From positions 1 to 5,869 of the forward strand of contig JAOACV010000029.1 of NCBI GenBank assembly GCA_026417675.1: a stretch of 5,869 nt of DNA, read 5' to 3'. The position numbers and the translations under genes were made by a program. Origin of the DNA: Verrucomicrobiia bacterium (GTDB lineage Bacteria; Verrucomicrobiota; Verrucomicrobiia; CAIQCK01). The notes below the pieces were generated by a model that ran no database searches, was not told the origin of the DNA, and saw only the letters and a program-made list of their open reading frames with translations. This document shows positions 1 to 5,694 of this stretch, piece by piece; positions within the stretch are counted from its first letter, which is position 1; every line of letters starts with the position of its first letter.

Positions 1-1
1 G

Positions 2-468
2 GAAAACCGCGGCCGGCATTGCACTTTGAGGCAGTTGCAGGACTTGGAAGCCTGCCTGCCGTTTGCGCTTTTGGGGTTGGATGCGGACAACGGTGGCGAG
101 TTCATCAACCATCACGTGGTGGCCTGGACGTGCCAGCGGCCCAGGCCCATCCTGTTGACCCGCTCCCGGCCCTACCACAAGATGGTGATGCCCAAACCCC
201 GCTGGTGCGCGTGCTGGCCGCATCCCAGTTGACGGAGGAAAAGAAGACGGAGCTCAAAGCCCTGCATGAGCGGCTTAACCCGTTCAAGTTGCACCGCGAC
301 ATTCAGCGGCAGATGAAACAGATCAACTCCTTCGAGCTTGAACTCAAACGCACGATGCGGGAAAAACTCAAGCACCCAGAGAACGGGATGGAGGAGGTTG
401 GACGGCCGCTGGCCACCGGCTTCCTTCGTCCTGCAGAGGCGGGATGCCCGGGTAACACCGACTTTTGA
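2..468 (+). pseudogene. Decayed integrase-type (DDE) transposase, C-terminal remnant with internal deletion
   Basis: Two reading frames together give recognisable pieces of an rve-type integrase/transposase of the kind often annotated as integrase catalytic region or ISNCY-like. In frame 2, from the left edge to about position 183, the product reads LLGLDADNGGEFINHH followed by LTRSRPYHK. This matches the family's DNG-x-EF block, which carries an Asp of the DDE triad, and the SRPYKKND block. From about 186 the match moves to frame 1 with DAQTPLVRVLAAS and a charged helix (LHERLNPFKLHRDIQRQ), which resemble the family's extreme C-terminus. The segment between these blocks in intact relatives, including the VEQKN stretch with the catalytic Glu, is absent. 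An internal deletion of roughly 70-90 codons (estimated from memory of the family) plus a frame change best explains this. The 5' part lies outside the window. The frame-1 reading stops at 466-468. The protein cannot be an active transposase. Confidence 0.75.
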
Positions 469-515
469 CGTAACGACCTTCTTGCGCATGGGGGCTTGGG
501 TAACACGGAGTTTTG
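450..515. repeat. Pair of 18-bp direct repeats beyond the transposase remnant
   Basis: The 18-mers at 450-467 (GGGTAACACCGACTTTTG) and 498-515 (GGGTAACACGGAGTTTTG) match at 16 of 18 positions, in the same orientation, with starts 48 bp apart. They lie immediately past the transposase C-terminus, and the stop codon of the remnant falls at the edge of the first copy. This position suits transposase-binding repeats near the right end of the insertion element, but that role is inference. No inverted partner or target-site duplication can be tested because the left end of the element is outside the window. The DNA from 516 to 641 shows no convincing gene, RNA or repeat. Confidence 0.5.
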
Positions 516-641
516 CCGCACCACGGCTACGGATGGCACGCTTGGAACGGGCGGCAATCCGTGCTCGCTCACACATAACTGGACGAAAATGCATCCATCA
601 GAACGTCGCGGTGCGAAAAAATCCCCTTTTTCAACAGCTTG

Positions 642-1445
642 CTAGTCTGAAGCGTGGCTGGCGGGGCGGTCAAACTCCACTCGGGTCAATTCCATCCACA
701 CGCTGCCGATGAACACATCCGCGACCACTTTGAGCAATAGGCGGTCGCTGTCATCTGAGAGCCAGCCGAACCCGTGTTTGAATTTGTCGTGGGGCGCCAG
801 TTCGCGCTTCCGGTTCACCTCGTGCAGCCGCAACCCGACCTTGATGGCTTCGTAACGTTTGCCTGCGACGGCAAGCCGTTCTTTGCCGGCAACCTCCATT
901 TCCGCCACATACGCCGTCGAGTCCGGATAAATGACGCAACGGTGCGTGTCGCCCGCTTGCAATCGCTGGCTGCGCAGCCACAACAGCGCCGTCGGCAGGT
1001 CGAAGAGATTGGGCAGATCGAACCGCTTGGTCTTCACGCGATCGTCGCCGGTGGATTGCCGCGTCCGCGTCACGCCGGCGTCGTCGTAAACGACCTTCGT
1101 CCTGCGCGTCTCGTCCCGGTAAACCTCGGTGAAGGTATCGCTGACGGGCCGCAACGTCGCCGCCTGGCAGAGCGAGGTGAGTTCCGCGTCCATACGCCAC
1201 AACAACCGCGCCGGGCCGACGGTCCTGCCTTTCGCGTCCAATCGCAGCAAACCCGTGTCTGTCCACGACAAGCCTCCCTCCGCGGTGGCCGCCGTAAACA
1301 CACCCCAGCCGAACCGGTAACTCGCGCGCAGCGGTCGCGGCAGCGGAAACGGCCCCGGCTCGACCGGCGAAAGCCGCTCGCGCCAGGCTTGCCCAAATGC
1401 CGTCGCAACTACGAGCGCGGCGAGGATGATGGCGGCTGGTTTCAT
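642..1445 (-). CDS. DUF3108 family protein with signal peptide
   Basis: The protein has 267 residues. It begins with a short signal peptide (MKPAAIILAALVVATAFGQA, probable cleavage near residue 20), so it should act in the periplasm or at the outer membrane. The rest resembles DUF3108 (Pfam PF11306). It has an N-terminal strand (ASYRFGWGVF, 41-50), a central block FDLPNLFDLPTALLWLRSQ (142-160), then LQAGDTHRCVIYPD (162-175). It ends with FKHGFGWLSDDSDRLLLKV (222-240) and FIGSVWMELTRVEF (245-258), the usual WLSDD...IGSV...EL signature. The family is predicted to be a beta-rich envelope protein and has no established biochemical function. I chose ATG at 1443-1445 because the signal peptide starts there. 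An in-frame GTG at 1512-1514 would add 23 residues ahead of the hydrophobic segment and overlap the hemerythrin gene by 11 bp. No clear Shine-Dalgarno precedes either start. The gene lies 58 bp downstream of the hemerythrin gene on the same strand and may be co-transcribed with it. The family call is firm; the role is unknown. Confidence 0.85.
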   Translation of the reverse strand: MKPAAIILAALVVATAFGQAWRERLSPVEPGPFPLPRPLRASYRFGWGVFTAATAEGGLSWTDTGLLRLDAKGRTVGPARLLWRMDAELTSLCQAATLRPVSDTFTEVYRDETRRTKVVYDDAGVTRTRQSTGDDRVKTKRFDLPNLFDLPTALLWLRSQRLQAGDTHRCVIYPDSTAYVAEMEVAGKERLAVAGKRYEAIKVGLRLHEVNRKRELAPHDKFKHGFGWLSDDSDRLLLKVVADVFIGSVWMELTRVEFDRPASHASD

Positions 1446-1503
1446 GGGGTTGGCTGGCGAAGGGGACACGCTGATACCAAGTCCGCGCCCCAGGTGAGGC
1501 CGG

Positions 1504-1977
1504 CTACAAATCACGGCTGCGTGAAGTTGCGCGGCTCGCCAGACTCCTCTGTTGTCGCACCCAGAGTTCGCCCAGTTTCTCCAACGTTTCGCTCTGGAGG
1601 ACCTTTTGCATCAGCGGGAAAATCGTCCGCTCTTCGCGCCGGAAGTGCTCGCGCGACGCGACCAGCACCGCCCGTAGCAAACGCCGCGCTTCCGCAACCG
1701 TGCGCGCTCGGCGCACGTGCTTCAGTTGGACATCCATTTCTTTGTGGTCTTGGTAGAGCTGGTCGAGTTGGCCCCGTTCCTTCAGAACATGATCGAGGGC
1801 CAGATACGCCAGGTTTTGCTCCGCGTCGCCGTGGTCGCGCAGCAGCGATTCCACCAGGCCAACCAACATCTGGATCTCGGCCCGTGTCCTGAGACTTGGC
1901 AGGACGCGCTCGATCTGGTCGAACACGGCGCAAAAGGTCACATGCTCCACAGCCAGCACATCCGTGATGTTCATCAT
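1504..1977 (-). CDS. Hemerythrin HHE cation-binding domain protein
   Basis: This is a 157-residue, almost entirely helical protein with the spaced iron ligands of a hemerythrin-like four-helix bundle: H12 (VEHVTF), H49-xxx-E53 (DHGDAEQ), H78-xxx-D82 (DHKEMD) and H111-xxx-E115 (EHFRREE). Such proteins bind a non-haem di-iron centre and are linked in other bacteria to binding or sensing of oxygen, nitric oxide or iron; which applies here cannot be read from the sequence. There is no signal peptide, so it should be cytoplasmic. The length suits a single-domain HHE protein. The last 13 or so residues (from about R144) are Arg/Ser-rich and lie outside the domain. I chose ATG at 1975-1977 (MMNITDVLAVEH) because the helix with H12 begins just after it. 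The frame stays open for 68 more codons upstream, but that stretch has no domain character and crosses the intergenic region into the sulfatase start. No strong Shine-Dalgarno is visible. It is the first gene of a possible two-gene unit with the DUF3108 gene. Confidence 0.88.
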   Translation of the reverse strand: MMNITDVLAVEHVTFCAVFDQIERVLPSLRTRAEIQMLVGLVESLLRDHGDAEQNLAYLALDHVLKERGQLDQLYQDHKEMDVQLKHVRRARTVAEARRLLRAVLVASREHFRREERTIFPLMQKVLQSETLEKLGELWVRQQRSLASRATSRSRDL

Positions 1978-2159
1978 GACGGCTACGCTACACCACGGCG
2001 CGGAAATCTCAAACCCACGACATGTTTTTCGTCCTGAACCGTCGGTAAACCGGCCGATGTGAAGCGTTGCGTGGAATGCGAGCGAGAGGCGCGCTGACAA
2101 CCTTGAAGAAAGTGCGTGCGAATCAGGCTCGCGTCCGGTATGGAGGGCAGGACTTTGCC
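1978..2159. promoter_or_regulatory. Divergent intergenic region between hemerythrin and sulfatase genes
   Basis: The two flanking genes are transcribed away from each other, so these 182 bp should hold the promoters of both. I could not find a convincing -35/-10 pair for either direction. The best plus-strand candidate, CTGACA at 2094-2099, lacks a good partner 16-18 bp downstream. A tiny inverted repeat (CGGT-AA-ACCG, 2043-2052) is too short to call an operator. A possible ribosome binding site for the sulfatase, GGAGG at 2142-2146, ends 13 nt before its ATG, which is longer than usual. Confidence 0.4.
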
Positions 2160-3668
2160 ATGGACACCAAGACCCATTCATTCTTCATGCGAGCGTTTTT
2201 GCTCGGCGCGTTGGTGATAAGCGGATCGGCTGGCACCGACGCGGCGCAGGCCAGACCGTTCAACGTCGTGCTGTTTGTGGCCGACGACCACGGACAGGAC
2301 ATGGGTTGCTACGGCAACAAGGTGATTCAAACTCCGAACATGGACCGGCTAGCAGGCGAAGGGACACTGTTCCGAAATGCTTTCTGCACGACCGCCAGTT
2401 GCAGCGCCAGCCGGTCGGTCATCCTCAGCGGCCTGCATAACCACGCCAACGGCCAATACGGCCACCAGCACAGCTTCCATCATTTCGCCGCGTTCGGCTC
2501 CGTGCGCAGTCTGCCGGTGATTCTGGCCGAGCACGGCTATCGCACGGCGCGCATCGGCAAGTTCCACGTCGCGCCGGAGGCAGTTTTCCATTTCGAGACC
2601 GTGCTGCCCAGCGGTCAGGGCGCGCGCCACTCGGTTCAGATGGCGGAGAACTGCCGCGAGTTCATCGCCGACAAGAGCAAGCCGTTCTTCCTCTACTTCT
2701 GCGTTGCCGACCCGCATCGCGGCGGCGGCAAGCTCAAAGACAAGCCGGGCCAGCCCGATGCGTTCGGTTGCAACGTGAAATACGCCGGCATGGTGGACCG
2801 GACCTATGACCCGAAGGATGTGATTGTGCCGGCGTGGTTGCCCGATACGCCCGAATGCCGCGCGGAGCTGGCCCAATACAGCCAAGCCGTCTCGCGGATT
2901 GACGAAGGCATCGGACGGCTGGTGCAGTTGCTCAAAGACGCCGGCCAATACGAGCGCACCGTCATCATCTACACGTCCGACAACGGCCCCGCGTTTCCCG
3001 GCGCAAAGACCACGCTCTACGAGCCGGGCATGAAACTTCCGCTCATCGTGCGCAGCCCCGACCAGAAGAAACGCGGCGTGGTCACCGACGCGATGGTTTC
3101 ATGGGTGGACATCACACCCACCATCCTTGACTTCGCCGGCGTGAAGGAAGTCATCGCCCCGCCGTTGGTCCAAGGCGACCCGGAGGACATGGGCGGGCCG
3201 AAGCGCGGACCAGGGCGGAAGGTGCAATACAACTTCCACGGCCGCTCGTTCCGTTCGGTGCTCGAACAGGAAAAACCGGAGGGTTGGAACGAGGTCTTTG
3301 CGTCGCACACCTTCCACGAAATCACGATGTATTACCCGATGCGCGTCATTCGCACTGACCGCTACAAGCTCATCCTTAACCTCGCCCACCAGCTCCCGTA
3401 TCCGTTCGCATCCGACCTCTACGAATCCTCGACGTGGCAGTCGGTGCTCAAGGGTGACAGCACCGCCCTCTACGGCAAGCGCCGCGTCAGCGATTATCTC
3501 CAGCGGCCGCGCTACGAACTCTACGACCTCCAAAACGACCCCCACGAGATCGTCAACCTCGCCGCCCGGCCCGAGCACAAGGCCGTGTTCGACGACCTGT
3601 CGGCCAGGCTGAAGGCGTATCAGCAAAAGACCCGCGACCCGTGGATCAGCAAATACGAATACGAGTGA
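2160..3668 (+). CDS. Secreted sulfatase, N-sulfoglucosamine sulfohydrolase (SGSH/heparan N-sulfatase) type
   Basis: This is a 502-residue type I sulfatase predicted to hydrolyse sulfate from a sugar, most plausibly the N-sulfate of glucosamine. A signal peptide covers about residues 1-30 (hydrophobic core FLLGALVISGSAG), placing it in the periplasm or outside. The formylglycine motif is CSASR with Cys81 as the residue to be modified and Arg85. Other expected active-site residues are D42/D43 (VADDHG), K134 and H136 (GKFH), H186 (ADPHR) and D274/N275 (SDNG). Beyond these general features it has SGSH hallmarks: NGQYGHQH then HHF (98-109), RSLPVIL (116-122), KFHVAPEAVFHF (134-145), SDNGPAFPGAKTTLYEPG (273-290), and SHTFHEITMYYPMR (382-395). 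The tail has YELYDLQNDPHEIVNLA (452-468). ATG 2160 was chosen because it precedes the signal peptide; ATG 2187 (residue 10) is a possible shorter start. The upstream in-frame extension to 2067 looks non-coding. The carbamoyltransferase follows after 129 bp on the same strand. No formylglycine-generating enzyme, transporter or polysaccharide lyase is nearby. The fold and subfamily are firm; the exact substrate is inferred. Confidence 0.93.
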   Translation: MDTKTHSFFMRAFLLGALVISGSAGTDAAQARPFNVVLFVADDHGQDMGCYGNKVIQTPNMDRLAGEGTLFRNAFCTTASCSASRSVILSGLHNHANGQYGHQHSFHHFAAFGSVRSLPVILAEHGYRTARIGKFHVAPEAVFHFETVLPSGQGARHSVQMAENCREFIADKSKPFFLYFCVADPHRGGGKLKDKPGQPDAFGCNVKYAGMVDRTYDPKDVIVPAWLPDTPECRAELAQYSQAVSRIDEGIGRLVQLLKDAGQYERTVIIYTSDNGPAFPGAKTTLYEPGMKLPLIVRSPDQKKRGVVTDAMVSWVDITPTILDFAGVKEVIAPPLVQGDPEDMGGPKRGPGRKVQYNFHGRSFRSVLEQEKPEGWNEVFASHTFHEITMYYPMRVIRTDRYKLILNLAHQLPYPFASDLYESSTWQSVLKGDSTALYGKRRVSDYLQRPRYELYDLQNDPHEIVNLAARPEHKAVFDDLSARLKAYQQKTRDPWISKYEYE

Positions 3669-3674
3669 GCATGT

Positions 3675-3698
3675 AGCGCGGGCATCTCTGTCGGCGCT
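3675..3698. repeat. Short imperfect inverted repeat after the sulfatase gene
   Basis: AGCGC at 3675-3679 pairs with GCGCT at 3694-3698 across a 14-nt loop, starting 7 bp after the sulfatase stop codon. There is no T-run after it, so it is a poor intrinsic terminator. It may be a worn copy of a dispersed intergenic palindrome. Only a genome-wide search could show whether it recurs. Confidence 0.2.
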
Positions 3699-3746
3699 GT
3701 GCGGTTCGCGGTTCCCCCATCAGCGGAAGCTGGGTCGGCTGCGCCG

Positions 3747-3780
3747 CCTTCTTCCCTCTTTTCTCTTCCCGCTCCCCTCT
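3747..3780 (+). other. Polypyrimidine tract upstream of the carbamoyltransferase
   Basis: Thirty-three of these 34 bases are C or T; the only purine is G3771. The tract ends 17 bp before the ATG of the carbamoyltransferase, which lacks a recognisable Shine-Dalgarno. It could be an unstructured leader that helps ribosome binding, or simply low-complexity spacer. The sequence shows the composition; a function is inference. Confidence 0.4.
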
Positions 3781-3797
3781 GTAGAGTTTGCGCGCAT

Positions 3798-5525
3798 ATG
3801 GTGATTCTCGGATTGAGCGGCGCGGTCGGGCACGACCCGAGCGCGGCGCTGGTGATAGACGGCAAGATCGTCGCGGCGGCGGAGGAGGAGCGGTTCAACC
3901 GCAACAAGCACTCCAAAGGCCTCCAGCCGGAGCTGGCCGCGCGATGGTGTCTGGACTTCGCGGGCCTCAAGCCCGCCGACGTGCAGGTGGTGGCGTATCC
4001 CTACGCGAAAATCCCGTTGTTCGGCTCGCCCGCGCGCGCGCACTACGCGAAACGGCACTGGTATGCGCCCGACCGGGCCTTCGCGGCGCTGGTGGATGGC
4101 AACCGGCGCTACCGGCGCAACATCGCGGGGGTCGCCGCGATGCTGCGCGAGATCGGCATTGATCCGCGCGGTGTGAAGTTCATGCCGTTCGAGCACCATC
4201 TGGCTCACGCGTCGTCCGCCTTCCATTGCTCCGGCTACGAGCGCGCCGCGATCATGAGCATTGACGGCAACGGTGAATACGCGACGACGTGGTTGGGCTG
4301 GGGTGACGCCGACGGCTTGCACAAGATCAAGGAATGGTATCTGCCCGATTCCCTCGGCGGCTTCTACGGCGCGATCACGGAGTATCTCGGCTTCGAAATG
4401 CTCGACGGCGAATACAAGGTGATGGGCATGGCGCCCTACGGCGACGCGACAAAATGGGACGTCACGCCCTGCCTCCAATGGGGTGGCGGCGATTTTCGGG
4501 TCAACACCGCGCTGGTCAACTGCGTCGGCCTGCCGCGCTACAAGGACGAGGGCGGCAAAGGCTACTTCTTCTCGCGCAAACTGGTGAAGATGTGGGGACC
4601 GCCGCGCCAGAGCGATGACATTGACGAGCCGTATATTCACATCGCGGCGGCGACGCAGAAGGCGCTGGAGGACGCCACGCTGTCGTTGATGCAGCATCAT
4701 CTCAGCGACAAGCTTGCGGAAACCAAACGGCTCTGTTTCGCCGGGGGCGTCGCCCTGAACGTGAAGCTCAACAAACTCTTGATGCGCCAGAAGAACGTGG
4801 ACGAGCTGTTCGTCCAGCCCGCCGCCGGCGACGCCGGCACTGCGCTCGGCGCGGCGACGCTCGCGGCCACGCAACTCGGTGACAAGGTCCAGCCGATGGA
4901 GCACGCCTATCTTGGGCCGAGCTACGACAACGATCAGGTCAAGGCTGCTCTCGACAAGCGGCGCATCCCATTCGAGCGGCCCCCCTCCATCACTGACGCT
5001 GTCGCCGACCTGCTCGCCCGCGGCGAGCCGGTCGCGTGGTTCCAGGGGCGGATGGAATTCGGCCCGCGCGCGCTGGGCAACCGCAGCATCCTCGGCAACC
5101 CCGCCATCCCCGGCATCGCCGACCGCATCAACGAGCAGATCAAATATCGCGAGCGGTGGCGTCCGTTCTGCCCGTCCATCCTCGACTGGGCCGCGCCGGA
5201 GATCCTGCAATCGAGGCATCCTTCGCCCTACATGACCTTCACGTTCGATGTCGCCGAAAGCTGGAAAGGCCGCATCCCGGAGGTCGTCCACGTGGATGGC
5301 ACGTCGCGACCGCAGATCGTCAGCGAGAAAACCAACCCGCGCTACTACGAACTGATGCGGAAGTTCTACGCGCGCACGGGGGTGCCCGTGCTGCTCAACA
5401 CCTCGCTCAACCGCCGCGGCGAGCCGATGGTTTGTTCGCCCGACGACGCGCTGACGATGTTCTTCGGCAGCGAACTGCGCTACCTGGCGATGGAGGACAT
5501 CCTGGTCCGCAAGCCACGCGAGTGA
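3798..5525 (+). CDS. O-carbamoyltransferase, NodU/CmcH/TobZ family
   Basis: This 575-residue cytoplasmic enzyme is expected to transfer the carbamoyl group of carbamoyl phosphate, via a carbamoyl-adenylate made with ATP, to a hydroxyl of a sugar or natural product. The N-terminal Kae1/ASKHA-like domain (Carbam_trans_N, about 1-360) begins with LGLSGAVGHDPSAALV, including H12/D13. It carries the metal-binding HxxxH in EHHLAHASSAF (H133, H137), SIDGNGE (154-160), GEYKVMGMAPYG (204-215) and FAGGVALNVKLN (314-325). The C-terminal domain (Carbam_trans_C, about 370-575) holds the family signature GRMEFGPRALGNRSIL (417-432), RERWRPFCPSI (451-461) and LLNTSLNRRGEPMV (532-545). All key blocks are present, so it should be active. 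ATG 3798 was chosen because homology starts right after it. An in-frame GTG at 3699 would add 33 low-complexity residues translated from the polypyrimidine spacer. No clear Shine-Dalgarno is seen. It lies 129 bp after the sulfatase gene and could share its transcript or have its own promoter. No sugar, antibiotic or nodulation-factor cluster is visible, so the acceptor is unknown. The family assignment is firm. Confidence 0.93.
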   Translation: MVILGLSGAVGHDPSAALVIDGKIVAAAEEERFNRNKHSKGLQPELAARWCLDFAGLKPADVQVVAYPYAKIPLFGSPARAHYAKRHWYAPDRAFAALVDGNRRYRRNIAGVAAMLREIGIDPRGVKFMPFEHHLAHASSAFHCSGYERAAIMSIDGNGEYATTWLGWGDADGLHKIKEWYLPDSLGGFYGAITEYLGFEMLDGEYKVMGMAPYGDATKWDVTPCLQWGGGDFRVNTALVNCVGLPRYKDEGGKGYFFSRKLVKMWGPPRQSDDIDEPYIHIAAATQKALEDATLSLMQHHLSDKLAETKRLCFAGGVALNVKLNKLLMRQKNVDELFVQPAAGDAGTALGAATLAATQLGDKVQPMEHAYLGPSYDNDQVKAALDKRRIPFERPPSITDAVADLLARGEPVAWFQGRMEFGPRALGNRSILGNPAIPGIADRINEQIKYRERWRPFCPSILDWAAPEILQSRHPSPYMTFTFDVAESWKGRIPEVVHVDGTSRPQIVSEKTNPRYYELMRKFYARTGVPVLLNTSLNRRGEPMVCSPDDALTMFFGSELRYLAMEDILVRKPRE

Positions 5526-5570
5526 CCCCTCTCATAGCCGCCGTAAGATCGTCTTGTCTGCCCTTCTGGT

Positions 5571-5595
5571 GGATCGCGTTCTCCGAACGCGATTT
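5571..5595 (+). terminator. Hairpin downstream of the carbamoyltransferase, possible terminator
   Basis: The arms ATCGCGTTC (5573-5581) and GAACGCGAT (5585-5593) are perfectly complementary over 9 bp around a TCC loop. Two G-U pairs could extend the stem to 11 bp in RNA. It starts 45 nt after the stop codon at 5525. Only three T's end the structure, so efficient intrinsic termination is doubtful; it may instead be an intergenic palindromic repeat. Confidence 0.4.
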
Positions 5596-5631
5596 GCCGA
5601 GATCGGCGCTCGCGAAGGCTCCGCATGAGCC
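5596..5631. repeat. Two further small palindromes adjoining the hairpin
   Basis: GCCGA/TCGGC arms lie at 5596-5600 and 5603-5607, and GGCTC/GAGCC arms at 5617-5621 and 5627-5631 around a 5-nt loop. With the hairpin just upstream, this makes three inverted repeats within about 60 bp. This density is typical of REP-like intergenic elements, but the individual arms are short and could be chance in GC-rich DNA. Confidence 0.3.
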
Positions 5632-5675
5632 GAGTCCCATCCGCGCCAGCACAAGAGCCGCCGACGCGGAGACGC

Positions 5676-5693
5676 CCGCGGTGACAACCGCGG
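5676..5693. terminator. 7-bp GC hairpin in the convergent intergenic region
   Basis: CCGCGGT (5676-5682) and ACCGCGG (5687-5693) are perfect complements around a GACA loop. The hairpin begins one nucleotide after the stop codon of the minus-strand gene that enters from the right edge. It could end transcripts of that gene, or of both converging genes. No T-run follows on either strand, so intrinsic termination is not assured. Confidence 0.35.
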
Positions 5694-5694
5694 T

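Noticed and set aside
616..631. A-run and T-run around CCCC after the DUF3108 stop codon, as a possible terminator.
   Set aside because: The stem would be 5 A-U pairs only, with no GC part; too weak to call an intrinsic terminator.
338..712. A 124-codon plus-strand open frame over the transposon end and flanking DNA.
   Set aside because: It runs through the direct repeats and into the 3' end of the antisense DUF3108 gene, and its translation has no family resemblance.
774..1892. A 372-codon plus-strand open frame across the DUF3108 and hemerythrin genes.
   Set aside because: It spans two well-supported minus-strand genes and its translation is low-complexity Arg/Pro-rich sequence.
1978..2181. 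A 68-codon N-terminal extension of the hemerythrin frame.
   Set aside because: The extension has no recognisable domain, covers the divergent intergenic region and runs into the sulfatase start; the domain begins right after ATG 1977.
3699..3797. A 33-residue N-terminal extension of the carbamoyltransferase from a GTG.
   Set aside because: The residues are low-complexity (Pro/Ala/Ser/Leu), partly from the pyrimidine tract, and the family normally starts at the LGLSG strand.
3720..5291. A 523-codon open frame on the minus strand inside the carbamoyltransferase gene.
   Set aside because: It is antisense to a gene with unmistakable family motifs. Its product is rich in Arg, Ala and Val with no domain character, as expected for a shadow frame in GC-rich DNA.
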